From UBA7887 sp964408735 (GTDB taxonomy: Bacteria > Pseudomonadota > Alphaproteobacteria > UBA7887), in the NCBI GenBank assembly GCA_964408735.1, contig CAYPAX010000018.1, positions 1-53,888 on the forward strand: a stretch of 53,888 nt of DNA. The letters run 5' to 3'. Positions within the stretch are counted from its first letter, which is position 1, and every line of letters begins with the position of its first letter. Shown one piece after another: positions 6,818 to 15,305 of this stretch. Below the pieces are notes generated by a model, which was not told the origin of the DNA, made no database searches, and saw only the letters and a program-made list of their open reading frames with translations. Position numbers and translations under genes: made by a program.

Positions 6818-8962
6818 TCAGCCCAGGTTCCGCAGGCGCACCAACACCGAGATGCTGGTCGAATCCTCGACGTCGAGCTGGCGCGTGAAACTGCGGTTGG
6901 CCTGCAGGGTCAAGGTAATGCATTCGTCTTCGTAGGTCAGGCCGACACCGCTTGCCAGGCTGCCGCCGGGCGAGCCGAGATCGCGCTGATGGTGGGCGGT
7001 CAGGCGCCAGTATTCCTGGAAGCTGTAAGCGGCGGACAGATTGAGCTGCTCCACGGTGCTGGGCACGCCCGAGGTTGGCTGATGGCTGAGATTGATATAG
7101 CTGAGATGTCCGCGCAGCCACTCCGGCCCGCCGGATGCGGACAGCGAGGTACGCTGGATTGAGAGGTTGTCGTCATTGACGCGGAAGCGCAGGCTGACAT
7201 CGAGCCACGGCGCCGGCGCCACGGTGAGGCGGCCGACATAATCGGAGAAATGATCGGCCAGGCCGGTGCCCGCTTCGAAGGTGTCGTCGTCACGCGCACG
7301 CCAGGTCTGGCCCACCAACAATTCCGACCAGCCGCCGCCATTGCCGAAATGGGCCAGGCGAATGCCGTAATTGGCGCGCAGCCCGCTTTCGATGCGGTCG
7401 AGGCCGGGATAGCGGTTGGCGCTGAACAGGTTGGCGTCGTCGAACTCGAAGGACAGGCTGTCCTCGTTGGGAATCTCGGTCGGATTGCCGCCATTGGGGC
7501 CGGCGATGACTTGCACGATGGGCTCGACGATCTGGTGGCTTTGGGTGCCGTCGCGCACCCAGGGCCAGCGCCAATGGGCCTCGGCCTGGGGCACCACGCG
7601 GCCGCTGATGCCGTCGAGGCTATCGCCGAGCGGGTCCACGGGGTTGGTCAGCTCGGTGACGCGGTAGACGTCGCCGCGCAGGGACAGGCGCAATTTGGTA
7701 ATCAGGCCGAAGCTCGAGACCAGCGGAACTTGCCAGCCGCCGGTGAGCGACAGGCGCTGGCTGTCCGCGCCCTTGGGCCTGCCGAGCACCCGCATATTGC
7801 CGTTGAACGTCCACATTCCGCCACGGCCCGTTTCACTGCGCCAGGCATAGTCGAACAGCGGCAGCACCCAAGGCACCGTCTTCTCGTCGATATTGGGGTC
7901 GAGGCTCTGGAAGTAATAGGCGTCGAGATCCGCCCGCACGCGACCCTCGCGGCCGTGCAGATAGACATTCTGCATCAAGGAGGGCTGGCCACGGGCGAAG
8001 CCGTATCGCGCCAAATAGGTGGCGTCGGTCGAGCGCGCGATGTCGAAGCCGGTCGTCCAATAAGGGTTGAGGGCGAACTCGCCATAGGTATCGATATGGC
8101 CACGAGATCGCTCGCCGAGACGGTTGTCGGCGGGCAGCCGGTCGCCGCGGGTGATGCTGCCCGCGGCCTGGAAATATCCGTTCTCCGTTGCCTGGCGGTA
8201 TTCCCCGGTCAGCACCGCGCCTTCCTTGGACGTCATGATCGGCGTGATGGTGGCGTCGCGGTCATCGGCGATATTGAAGAAATAGGGCTGGCCGTAGGTG
8301 AAGCCGAGAGCCGAATTGCGGCCGAAGCTCGGCGGCAGGAAACCGGTCTTGCGCTCGACCGTGGGGTCCGGGTGGCTGAAGAAGGGCGCATACAGCACCG
8401 GCACGCCGAACACTTCGAGAAAGGCGTCCTGGTAGGAGATCGAGCGGCGCTTGCGGTCATGGGTCACGCGCAGCGCCTTGATCTGCCACAACGGATCCTC
8501 GTCGGGGTCGTCCGCGCAAAGGTCGCAGGGGCTGTAGACCACATTGGCAAGCCGGGTGCGGCCATCGGCGCTCATGCGCCCTCCGCTTGCCGCAAGCCTG
8601 GAGCCGTCGGCGAGCAGCATGCCGAGACCGTGCACGGCACCGCTCTTCAAGTCACCGGTAAGCTCGATCTGCTCGGCAAAAATCACTTCGCCCGTCGGCT
8701 CGACCAGGGCTACATTGCCTAGGGCCGTCACGAGGTCCCGGCGCTTGTCATAGATCACCTGGTCCGCGCGCAGCACGCGCTCGCCGCGGGCAAGCTCTAC
8801 CGAGCCAATTGCCGTGACGATGCCGGCCTGGTCGTCATAGGTGACCTGATCGGCGATCATCAGTACGTCTTCGGTATCGGCCTGGGCCTGCGCCGCCGAG
8901 ACCAGGCCCGACCAGGCCCAGAGCAATATCGCCGCAGACAGGATCGATTTCGCCAGTTTCAA
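6818..8962 (-). CDS. lptD: LPS-assembly protein LptD
   Basis: About 714 residues. Outer-membrane barrel that inserts lipopolysaccharide into the outer leaflet together with LptE. An OstA/LptA-like N-terminal domain (DVLMIADQVTYDDQAGIVTA onward) is followed by the long LptD barrel, with typical segments such as FGVPVLYAPFFSHPDPTVERKTGFLPPS. The cysteine pair CDLC near residue 150 and a C-terminal Cys in YEDECITL could form the maturation disulfides. I prefer the TTG at 8962, preceded by GGGGGA, because it gives a clean signal peptide (MKLAKSILSAAILLWAWSGL). A TTG at 8995 overlapping the lptG stop would add 11 residues and is the alternative. Confidence 0.92.
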   Translation of the reverse strand: MKLAKSILSAAILLWAWSGLVSAAQAQADTEDVLMIADQVTYDDQAGIVTAIGSVELARGERVLRADQVIYDKRRDLVTALGNVALVEPTGEVIFAEQIELTGDLKSGAVHGLGMLLADGSRLAASGGRMSADGRTRLANVVYSPCDLCADDPDEDPLWQIKALRVTHDRKRRSISYQDAFLEVFGVPVLYAPFFSHPDPTVERKTGFLPPSFGRNSALGFTYGQPYFFNIADDRDATITPIMTSKEGAVLTGEYRQATENGYFQAAGSITRGDRLPADNRLGERSRGHIDTYGEFALNPYWTTGFDIARSTDATYLARYGFARGQPSLMQNVYLHGREGRVRADLDAYYFQSLDPNIDEKTVPWVLPLFDYAWRSETGRGGMWTFNGNMRVLGRPKGADSQRLSLTGGWQVPLVSSFGLITKLRLSLRGDVYRVTELTNPVDPLGDSLDGISGRVVPQAEAHWRWPWVRDGTQSHQIVEPIVQVIAGPNGGNPTEIPNEDSLSFEFDDANLFSANRYPGLDRIESGLRANYGIRLAHFGNGGGWSELLVGQTWRARDDDTFEAGTGLADHFSDYVGRLTVAPAPWLDVSLRFRVNDDNLSIQRTSLSASGGPEWLRGHLSYINLSHQPTSGVPSTVEQLNLSAAYSFQEYWRLTAHHQRDLGSPGGSLASGVGLTYEDECITLTLQANRSFTRQLDVEDSTSISVLVRLRNLG

Positions 8963-8991
8963 GGCATCCCCCACTATGCCGTCGCTTGCGC

Positions 8992-10086
8992 TCAAGTCCC
9001 TCTCACATACAATAGCATGCCCGCTCCCGCCAGAACCGTGACGGCTGACGGTGCCCAGGCGGCAAAAAGCGTCGGTATGCTAGCCGACAGCCCAAGCGCG
9101 GTAACGACGTCCGAGAAGACATAAAGCACGAATCCCGTGAGCACGCCCGCAGCAATCATCAGGCCGGTGCCGCCGCGCCGGGCGCTGCGCAGCGAAAAGG
9201 TCGCCGCGATCAGCACCATGCCGAGCAAGAGGATCGGCCCGGCCAGAACCGAATGCCAGTAGAGGCGGTGCTTGAGGGCGGAAAAGCCGGCGCGCTCGAG
9301 CAAGGCGGCGAATTTCGGGATCTGCCAAAAAGATAGCGTCTCCGGAGATGAAAAGCTGTCGTGTATCTGGCTAATCGTCAGCTCTGTCGGGAATTCGTAC
9401 GTGGCGTGGCGCTCGCCGAGCCGGTCCGGTGCCGTGATCAAGGCATTGGAAAGTATCCAATATCCATCCGCCAGTTCCGCTGTTGCGGCATCGATGCGCT
9501 GCACGAATACGTCCTTGCCTTCATAGCGGAAGATGATCACCTCGTGTAGCATCAAAACCGGCTGCGTGATGCGCTGGGCGTGGATCACCGCTTCGCCCTC
9601 GTCGTCGGCCTGGCGCAGCCACAGGCCCGAGCTGGAGACCGACAGGTTCGAGACGTTGCCGCGCAGATACTTGCCGTCGAGCTGCTCGAAGCGCGACAGC
9701 ATGGCTGCCGCCAGGGGATTGAAGGCGACCACCACGAAGGTGCCGATGGCGCCTGCCAGCAGCAGCGCCGGTAGCAGCATCTGCCAGGTCGAGACGCCGC
9801 TGGCGCGTACGATGGCCATCTCTTGGCTGCGGGTCAGATGCGCCAAGGTCAGCATCACCCCCATGAGCACGGAATAGGGCACGATTCGCTGTGCCATATA
9901 GGGCAGGTGCAAAGCCGCCATGCCCAGCACTACCGTGAAGTCGGCCTTGGTTTCGCTGGCGGCGCGGCGGCTGAGTTCGACCAGGTCGAAAAGGAAGATC
10001 AGCGCCGCCAGGGCGAGGAAGGCGATGCCGATGCCGACCAGGAACTGGCGCGCAAGGTAACTCGAAAGGGTCCACGACAGGCGCAT
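8992..10086 (-). CDS. lptG: LPS export ABC transporter permease LptG
   Basis: 364 residues. Inner-membrane permease that with LptF and the LptB ATPase extracts LPS and pushes it along the Lpt bridge. It begins MRLSWTLSSYLARQFLVGIG, as in the family, with the conserved stretch LPYMAQRIVPYSVLMGVMLTLAHLTRSQEM just after the second membrane segment, a periplasmic jellyroll in the middle and three C-terminal membrane segments. It starts 4 bases after the lptF stop and its stop sits at the beginning of lptD, so lptF-lptG-lptD-surA is very likely one transcript. Confidence 0.94.
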   Translation of the reverse strand: MRLSWTLSSYLARQFLVGIGIAFLALAALIFLFDLVELSRRAASETKADFTVVLGMAALHLPYMAQRIVPYSVLMGVMLTLAHLTRSQEMAIVRASGVSTWQMLLPALLLAGAIGTFVVVAFNPLAAAMLSRFEQLDGKYLRGNVSNLSVSSSGLWLRQADDEGEAVIHAQRITQPVLMLHEVIIFRYEGKDVFVQRIDAATAELADGYWILSNALITAPDRLGERHATYEFPTELTISQIHDSFSSPETLSFWQIPKFAALLERAGFSALKHRLYWHSVLAGPILLLGMVLIAATFSLRSARRGGTGLMIAAGVLTGFVLYVFSDVVTALGLSASIPTLFAAWAPSAVTVLAGAGMLLYVRGT

Positions 10087-10090
10087 CGGC

Positions 10091-11209
10091 TCAGGCCGCT
10101 CCAGGCGCCAGTAGACGCGCCGCCATGCGCCAGGGCCGCTCGCTGACCAGCAGCGCGCCGGCCGCGGCGCCGGTAACGACCAGCAGCGCGTAATAGCTCG
10201 CCGCCAGGCCCGGGCTGCCGACGATGGCGCTGCCGAGCCCGAAGGCCCCACCCTGGAAGCCGAGCGCCACGCCGATGCCACCGAGTATGCGCAAACCCCG
10301 GCCGCGCCGGCCGACTTCGCCTGGCAACAGCGCAGCGCAGCCGATCAAGGCCAGCACGACGGCATAGAGCGCACTGCCCAGGCGCCGATGGGCCTCGGCC
10401 CAGAATTCGCGTACATGGCGCGGCTCGGCGGTCTCCCCGGGGCTGATCAGCTCCGACAAATAGCGCTCCTTGGCCTCGCGAAAGCGGCCCGGGGCGAAAT
10501 CGGGCGATTCGCCGAAATCGAAGGCATAGGATTCGAAATAGAGCATCGACAGCCGGCCGTCCTCGGCGTCGATCTGCTGCCGGCTGCCGTTGAGCAGCAC
10601 GAAGCGCGGGCCGGACGGGGTCGCCACCAGCATGCCGCGCTCCGCCATCACCGTCGACGGCTCGACCGGGTCGCGCTCGTCATGCACCAGGATGCCCGAC
10701 AGCTCGCCGTCGGATTCGCGCCCGCGCACATAGATGGTGAGGCCCTCGACGGGCGTGTTGAAGACGCCTTCCTGCAACAGTACCGAGGCATAGGATTCGC
10801 GAATTTCGAACTGCTTGTCCTTGAAGACCCGGAAACCCGCCGGCATCAGATAGAGGTTGATCACCAGCACCGCCAGCATCACCAGCAGCCCGAGGCCCAC
10901 CGCCGGTGCGGCCAGGCGCCAGTTCGACAGACCGATGGCGCGCAGCACCACGATTTCCGAATCGACCAGCAGGCGGTGATAGATGTAGAGCACGCTGGCG
11001 AACAACGCGATCGGCAGGATGATGCCGAGCACCGATGGGGTGAGCAGCAGGGTCAGGGTCAGGAAGAGCCCGATCGACAGGCCCTTGTTGATGATCAGGT
11101 CGACGAAGCGCAGCGATTGGCTCAGCCAGATCACCCCGGTCAGGCTGAGGCTGACCACCAGGAAGGGGCCAAGGAGTTGCGCGAAGATGTATCGGAAATG
11201 CCTGTGCAT
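10091..11209 (-). CDS. lptF: LPS export ABC transporter permease LptF
   Basis: 372 residues. Partner of LptG in the inner membrane. It starts at ATG 11209 (MHRHFRYIFAQLLGPFLVVS), with membrane segments near residues 12-35, 50-80 and 98-120, a periplasmic beta domain (FKDKQFEIRESYASVLLQEG onward) and three more membrane segments at the C-terminus. The family mark ILPIALFASVLYIYHRLLVDSE is present. It is the first gene of the LPS-export operon, divergent from pepA with an 84-bp shared upstream region. The frame stays open far upstream but only opposite pepA, which I discount. Confidence 0.94.
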   Translation of the reverse strand: MHRHFRYIFAQLLGPFLVVSLSLTGVIWLSQSLRFVDLIINKGLSIGLFLTLTLLLTPSVLGIILPIALFASVLYIYHRLLVDSEIVVLRAIGLSNWRLAAPAVGLGLLVMLAVLVINLYLMPAGFRVFKDKQFEIRESYASVLLQEGVFNTPVEGLTIYVRGRESDGELSGILVHDERDPVEPSTVMAERGMLVATPSGPRFVLLNGSRQQIDAEDGRLSMLYFESYAFDFGESPDFAPGRFREAKERYLSELISPGETAEPRHVREFWAEAHRRLGSALYAVVLALIGCAALLPGEVGRRGRGLRILGGIGVALGFQGGAFGLGSAIVGSPGLAASYYALLVVTGAAAGALLVSERPWRMAARLLAPGAA

Positions 11210-11293
11210 GAAGGCACAAGGTAAACAACTTCTTCCCCTCCCCGCAACATCGGCTAGATTGGGGCCAACGCAACCCGGAGCACGGATATCGCC

Positions 11294-12790
11294 ATGAACA
11301 TTGCATTCGCCAAACCGAGCCTCACCAGTGCCGCGGCATTGGTGGTCGGCTGCGCCGAAGGCGGCACGCTGACGCCGAGCGCCGCACGCCTCGACAAGAC
11401 CTCTGGCGGCGCTCTTACCAAGGCCATGGCGCATGCCCGCTTCGAAGGCAAGGCGGGGCAGACGCTGACGGTGATGGCGCCGGCTGGCATCAAGGCGGGG
11501 CGCATCGTCTTGCTTGGCCTCGGCGCCGGCAAGGCGCTCGATAGCCTGGCGGCGGCCAAGCTCGGCGGCGGCATTGTCGCCGCCTTGGCGATGTCCGGCG
11601 AAAGCCGTGCCGCCGTGGTGGTCGAGAAGCCCAAGGGCTGCAAGCTCGCAAGCTCCGAGGTGGCGGCGCAGATCGGACATGGCGCCCGGCTGCGCTCCTA
11701 CCGCTTTGACAAATACCGCACCAAGCAGAAGAAAACGGACAAGCCCTCGCTTACCCGCTTGAGCGTCATGTGTCCCGACCCGGCTGCGGCGCGCGCCGCC
11801 TTCAAGCCGCTCGATGCGCTGGCCGACGGCGTGGCACTGACCCGCGATCTGGTCTCCGAGCCCGCCAACGTTCTCACCCCGCCGGTCTATGCCAAGGAAA
11901 TCCGCAAGCTGTCCCAGGACGGTATCGATGTCGAAGTGCTCAGCGAGGCGCGCCTGCGACGCATGGGCATGGGGGCCATCGTCGGTGTCGCCCAAGGCAG
12001 CGAGCATGACGCTCAGCTCGTCGTGATGCGCTGGAACGGCGCGCCTGCGCGAGCCAAGCAGGCGCCGGTCGCCTTCGTCGGCAAGGGCGTCACCTTCGAT
12101 ACCGGCGGCATCTCCATCAAGCCCTCGGCCGGCATGGAGGACATGAAATGGGACATGGGCGGCTCCGGTGTCGTGGTCGGGCTGATGCGCGCCCTGGCCC
12201 GGCGCAAGGCCAAGGTCAACGCGGTTGGCGTGGTCGGCCTGGTGGAGAACATGCCCTCAGGCACCGCCCAGCGCCCCGGCGACGTGGTCAGCTCCTATTC
12301 CGGACAGACCATCGAGATCCTCAACACCGACGCCGAGGGGCGCCTGGTGCTGGCCGATGCGCTCTGGTACACCCAGAGCCGCTTCAAGCCCCGCTTCATG
12401 GTCGATTTGGCGACACTCACCGGCGCCATCATCGTTTCGCTCGGCAATTATCAGGCAGGCCTGTTCGCCAATGACGAAAAGCTGAGCAAGCAGCTGGTCG
12501 CCGCCGGCAAGGCGGTGGCCGAGCCGCTCTGGCCCATGCCCATGGACGATCACTACGACAAACTCATCAAGTCCGATATTGCCGACATGAAGAACATTGG
12601 CGGCCGCGGCGGCGGCAGTGTCAGTGCCGCCAAGTTCATCGAGCGCTTCGTCAACAAGGTGCCCTGGGCGCACCTGGATATCGCCGGCGTCACCTGGACC
12701 AAGGAGGGCAGCGAGCTGGTGCCCAAGGGCGGCACCGGCTTCGGCGTGCGCCTGCTCGATCGCCTGGTCGCCGACAACTACGAGGGATGA
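11294..12790 (+). CDS. pepA: Leucyl aminopeptidase (cytosol aminopeptidase, M17)
   Basis: 498 residues. Removes N-terminal amino acids using a two-metal centre. The family signature NTDAEGRLVLADAL begins at residue 344. Further metal ligands are expected in VGKGVTFDTGGISIKPSAGM and MKWDMGGSGVVVG. The less conserved N-terminal macro-like domain occupies the first 170 residues or so. It overlaps holC by 4 bases (ATGA), a pairing frequent in proteobacteria. It is transcribed away from lptF. Confidence 0.95.
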   Translation: MNIAFAKPSLTSAAALVVGCAEGGTLTPSAARLDKTSGGALTKAMAHARFEGKAGQTLTVMAPAGIKAGRIVLLGLGAGKALDSLAAAKLGGGIVAALAMSGESRAAVVVEKPKGCKLASSEVAAQIGHGARLRSYRFDKYRTKQKKTDKPSLTRLSVMCPDPAAARAAFKPLDALADGVALTRDLVSEPANVLTPPVYAKEIRKLSQDGIDVEVLSEARLRRMGMGAIVGVAQGSEHDAQLVVMRWNGAPARAKQAPVAFVGKGVTFDTGGISIKPSAGMEDMKWDMGGSGVVVGLMRALARRKAKVNAVGVVGLVENMPSGTAQRPGDVVSSYSGQTIEILNTDAEGRLVLADALWYTQSRFKPRFMVDLATLTGAIIVSLGNYQAGLFANDEKLSKQLVAAGKAVAEPLWPMPMDDHYDKLIKSDIADMKNIGGRGGGSVSAAKFIERFVNKVPWAHLDIAGVTWTKEGSELVPKGGTGFGVRLLDRLVADNYEG

Positions 12791-13254
12791 CGACCGAGGT
12801 CGGCTTCTACCAGCTCAGCCGCTGGCCGCTTGAACGAGCGCTGCCGCGGCTGCTGGAACGCGCCGCCGGCCAGGGCCTGCGCTGCGTCGTGCGATTCGCC
12901 TCGGCCGAGCGCCTGGCCCAGATCAACGCCCATCTCTGGAGCTACGATGCCGATTCCTTCCTCGCCCATGGCGGACCGGAGGACGGCCACGCCGCCGCCC
13001 AGCCGGTCTATCTCACCTGCGTTGAGGAGAACCCCAACGAAGCCACGGTGCTGTTGCTGACGGACGGTGCCGGGGCCGGCGACCGCGACCTCTACGACCG
13101 CTGCCTCGATTTGTTCGACGGCAATGACGAGCACGCGCTCAGCGCCGCCCGTGGCCGTTGGAAGACCCTCAAGGAATCCGGCTACGCGCTCACCTACTGG
13201 GCCCAGACCGATGACGGCCGCTGGGAAAAGCGGGCGGATGCTGCAAACACTTGA
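12787..13254 (+). CDS. holC: DNA polymerase III subunit chi
   Basis: 155 residues. Links the clamp loader to SSB during replication. It starts with TEVGFYQLSRWPLERALPRL, followed by LLERAAGQGLRCVVRFAS, LWSYDADSFLAHG and the C-terminal GRWKTLKESGYALTYWAQTD. These are characteristic of the alphaproteobacterial chi family. The ATG overlaps the pepA stop by 4 bases, so translation is probably coupled. A REP doublet lies between its end and the convergent rnd gene. Confidence 0.92.
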   Translation: MTTEVGFYQLSRWPLERALPRLLERAAGQGLRCVVRFASAERLAQINAHLWSYDADSFLAHGGPEDGHAAAQPVYLTCVEENPNEATVLLLTDGAGAGDRDLYDRCLDLFDGNDEHALSAARGRWKTLKESGYALTYWAQTDDGRWEKRADAANT

Positions 13255-13328
13255 ATTCCAATCATAATCAACTATCGGGTTCGTTTCGCAAATCTCTTCG
13301 TGCCCTGGCCGCACACGGGATTCGGTAT

Positions 13329-13408
13329 GAATTCGGTGCCAGTCACCGAATTAAACGTTGAATTAAACGATCAATATACAATTCACAGTTCGGTGACTGG
13401 CACCTAAC
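13329..13408. repeat. REP doublet (REPIN-like), orphan copy
   Basis: Two palindromic units in inverted orientation. The first, at about 13329-13352, has 8-base arms ATTCGGTG/CACCGAAT around CCAGT. The second, at about 13388-13408, has the core TTCGGTGACTGGCACC. A 36-base AT-rich spacer separates them. The units match those beside the RAYT gene at 35282-35956, about 22 kb away. It lies between the convergent genes holC and rnd. Confidence 0.85.
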
Positions 13409-13434
13409 TAGTGGTTGATGTCGGGAGAGTCCGA

Positions 13435-14598
13435 TTACGCCTCCTCTTCGAGCTCGATCAGGGCGATGCGGCCGTCCTCTGCCGTGAGCGCCAGCTCGCC
13501 GCGCTTGAGCGCCAGGGCGTCGTCGCCGAACAGGCTGCGGCGCCAGCCGTGCATGGCGGGAACGTCGGCCTCGTCGTCGGCGGCGATGCGCTCGAGATCG
13601 GCGCTGGAAGCGACCAGCTTCACGGCCACGTCGTTCTCCTCGCAGCGCATCTTCAAGAGCACCTTGAGCAGCTCGACGAGGGGGCCGACGCCGCGCGGCG
13701 CGGTCTTCGCCTTGGCCAGGGTCGGGCGCTCGTCCTCGGGCACTGCCTTGCCGGCCGCCACCGCCTCGATCATGGCCGGGCCGAGCGAGCCCTTGAGCAG
13801 GCCCTTGCTCATGCCGCGGATGCGCCCCAACTCGTCGAGATCGGCGCAGCGATGGGCCGCGATCTCCAGCACCGCATCGTCGCGTAGCACCCGCTGGCGC
13901 GGCACGTCGTGGCTCTGGGCATAGCGCTCGCGCGCCCCCGCCACCTCGCGCAGAATGGTCAGGAAGTCCGGCGCCACGGTGCGCGTCTTGATGCGCCGCC
14001 AGGCGTCTTCCGGGCGCATGGCGTAAAGGTCCTCGCTGGTGAGCACAGCCATCTCTTCGCTGACCCAGGCGCCGCGGCGGGACTCCTCCAGGCTGGCGGA
14101 GAGCTTTTCGTAGATGATCGGCAGGTGCTCGACATCGGCCAGCGCATAGGTCAGCTGGCGCTCGGTCAGCGGCCGCTTCGACCAGTCGGTGAAGCGCGAC
14201 GACTTGTCGATCTTGGCCCGCGCCAGCTTGCGTGCCAGCTTCTCATAGGCCGCCGCCTCGCCGAAGCCGCAGACCATGGCGGCGACCTGGGTGTCGAACA
14301 GCGGCACCGGCACGCGCCTTGAGAGATTATAGAAGATCTCCAGATCCTGGCGCGCCGCATGCATCACCTTGAGGATGCCGGGATCGTTGAGCAGGTCCAG
14401 CAGGGGCGCCAGATCGATGCCGTCCGCCAGCGGATCGACCGCCGAGGCCACCCCGTCCGGCCCGGCGATCTGCACCAGGCAGAGCTTGGGCCAGAACGTG
14501 CTCTCGCGCATGAACTCGGTATCGAGACAAATGAAGGGCGTATCCGCCAGCCGCGCGCACAACGCGGCCAGCGCGTCGGTATCGGTAATCAAAGACAT
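13435..14598 (-). CDS. rnd: Ribonuclease D
   Basis: 387 residues. 3'-to-5' exoribonuclease in tRNA and stable RNA maturation. DEDDy nuclease motifs: Exo I ICLDTEFM (Asp26, Glu28), Exo II VMHAARQDLEIFYNL, Exo III YALADVEHLPIIY. An HRDC domain follows at about residues 205-290. The start at 14598 has no purine-rich ribosome site. Instead a perfect 16-bp palindrome ends 2 bases upstream. Confidence 0.95.
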   Translation of the reverse strand: MSLITDTDALAALCARLADTPFICLDTEFMRESTFWPKLCLVQIAGPDGVASAVDPLADGIDLAPLLDLLNDPGILKVMHAARQDLEIFYNLSRRVPVPLFDTQVAAMVCGFGEAAAYEKLARKLARAKIDKSSRFTDWSKRPLTERQLTYALADVEHLPIIYEKLSASLEESRRGAWVSEEMAVLTSEDLYAMRPEDAWRRIKTRTVAPDFLTILREVAGARERYAQSHDVPRQRVLRDDAVLEIAAHRCADLDELGRIRGMSKGLLKGSLGPAMIEAVAAGKAVPEDERPTLAKAKTAPRGVGPLVELLKVLLKMRCEENDVAVKLVASSADLERIAADDEADVPAMHGWRRSLFGDDALALKRGELALTAEDGRIALIELEEEA

Positions 14599-14600
14599 GG

Positions 14601-14616
14601 CGGTGCTATAGCACCG
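14601..14616. repeat. Perfect 16-bp palindrome abutting the rnd start codon
   Basis: CGGTGCTATAGCACCG is self-complementary and stops two bases before the rnd ATG (14598). On the rnd strand the centre reads TATAGC and is followed by exactly six bases before the ATG, the spacing expected for a -10 box of a leaderless message. It could equally be a repressor site. No good -35 is visible. Confidence 0.5.
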
Positions 14617-14651
14617 AAAGGGGCGTGGAGGGGAGGGGCTTCCGCGTTTTC

Positions 14652-14686
14652 AGAAAATGGGGCCGGCAACGCGTGTCGCCGGCCCC
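14652..14686 (-). terminator. Rho-independent terminator after the 14714-15211 gene
   Basis: A perfect 9-bp stem GGGGCCGGC/GCCGGCCCC (14659-14667 and 14678-14686) with a 10-base loop. On the minus strand it is followed by ATTTTCT. It lies 27 bases past the stop of the secreted-protein gene, ahead of rnd. Confidence 0.75.
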
Positions 14687-14713
14687 GATGGGAAGGAGAT
14701 CGTTCCCATTCGC

Positions 14714-15211
14714 TCAATCGGGCGCTTCTATCCAGCCCGCGAAGGTCTCGACGTAATGGCCCTCGCCGGTCTCGACCACCGGGTGCCAGTCGCCGCCGCC
14801 CTTCCACCCGAGCGCATCGCCCGAGACGCCTTCGGCGGCCCAGGTGCCGTGGATGCCGTTCTCGATGTCCGGCGAGACCTCCCAGGCCAGCAGGATGCGC
14901 CCGCCCTGCGGGTTGGTGCGCACGCACCAGCCGCTGCCCGACGCCACGCCCGCCTTGATTTCCATGGTGCCGCGGCATGGCCCGGTGGCGTGCTGGAACG
15001 GTGTGTTGTCGTTGGGCGGGTCGAAGAAGTAGCCGGTGTTGTGGTCGATCATGGTGATGAGGATGTGGTCGTCGGTCAGTTCCAGCACCTCGCTCTTGTC
15101 ATAGCCGCCTTGATGGCCGGTGATGGCGACGCGCTCGCCGGCCTGGGCGCAAGCGCCGGCCAGTGCGGCCAGGACGATACCGGCGGCGGTTCGGCAGAGG
15201 TATGTCGGCAT
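14714..15211 (-). CDS. Small secreted protein of an unnamed family (paralogue A)
   Basis: 165 residues with a signal peptide (MPTYLCRTAAGIVLAALAGA, cut near AQAGE; Cys20 could alternatively be a lipobox cysteine). The mature part is rich in Gly, Trp and aromatic residues, suggesting a small beta structure. A core near residues 58-110 (GYFFDPPNDN, then C-x-G, then KAGVASGSGWC and ILLAWEV) aligns by eye with the secreted protein at 51051-51533 and, more weakly, with 44655-45152. GGAGGG lies nine bases before the ATG. An 18-bp palindrome lies about 67 bases upstream, next to two LuxR-type regulators. Function unknown. Confidence 0.75.
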   Translation of the reverse strand: MPTYLCRTAAGIVLAALAGACAQAGERVAITGHQGGYDKSEVLELTDDHILITMIDHNTGYFFDPPNDNTPFQHATGPCRGTMEIKAGVASGSGWCVRTNPQGGRILLAWEVSPDIENGIHGTWAAEGVSGDALGWKGGGDWHPVVETGEGHYVETFAGWIEAPD

Positions 15212-15247
15212 AGCTAGGTTCCCTCCAAAAAAATTGCTCCGAAGGGG

Positions 15248-15253
15248 GGCATG
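15248..15253 (-). promoter_or_regulatory. Possible -10 box of the secreted-protein gene
   Basis: On the minus strand TAGCAT lies 21 bases after the 18-bp palindrome. If it is the -10 box, the palindrome is centred near -42.5, the position used by LuxR-family activators. This is inference from spacing only. Confidence 0.3.
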
Positions 15254-15277
15254 CTAGAGACCGGGCGGCGGATGTCT

Positions 15278-15295
15278 GTCCCCGGTACCGGGGAC
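15278..15295. promoter_or_regulatory. Perfect 18-bp palindrome, candidate LuxR-type operator
   Basis: GTCCCCGGTACCGGGGAC is perfectly self-complementary. It sits between the end of the downstream LuxR-type gene (stop 15306) and the start of the secreted-protein gene (15211). There is no T-run on either side, so it does not look like a standard intrinsic terminator, although a weak terminator for the regulator pair remains possible. Confidence 0.5.
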
Positions 15296-15305
15296 AATCG
15301 CGCCC

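Noticed and set aside
7250..8722. Long plus-strand frame opposite lptD
   Set aside because: No family resemblance and complementary to a well-supported gene, so a codon-bias shadow.
11210..12007. Upstream extension of lptF opposite pepA
   Set aside because: The family starts MHRHFRYIFAQL; the extension is opposite pepA.
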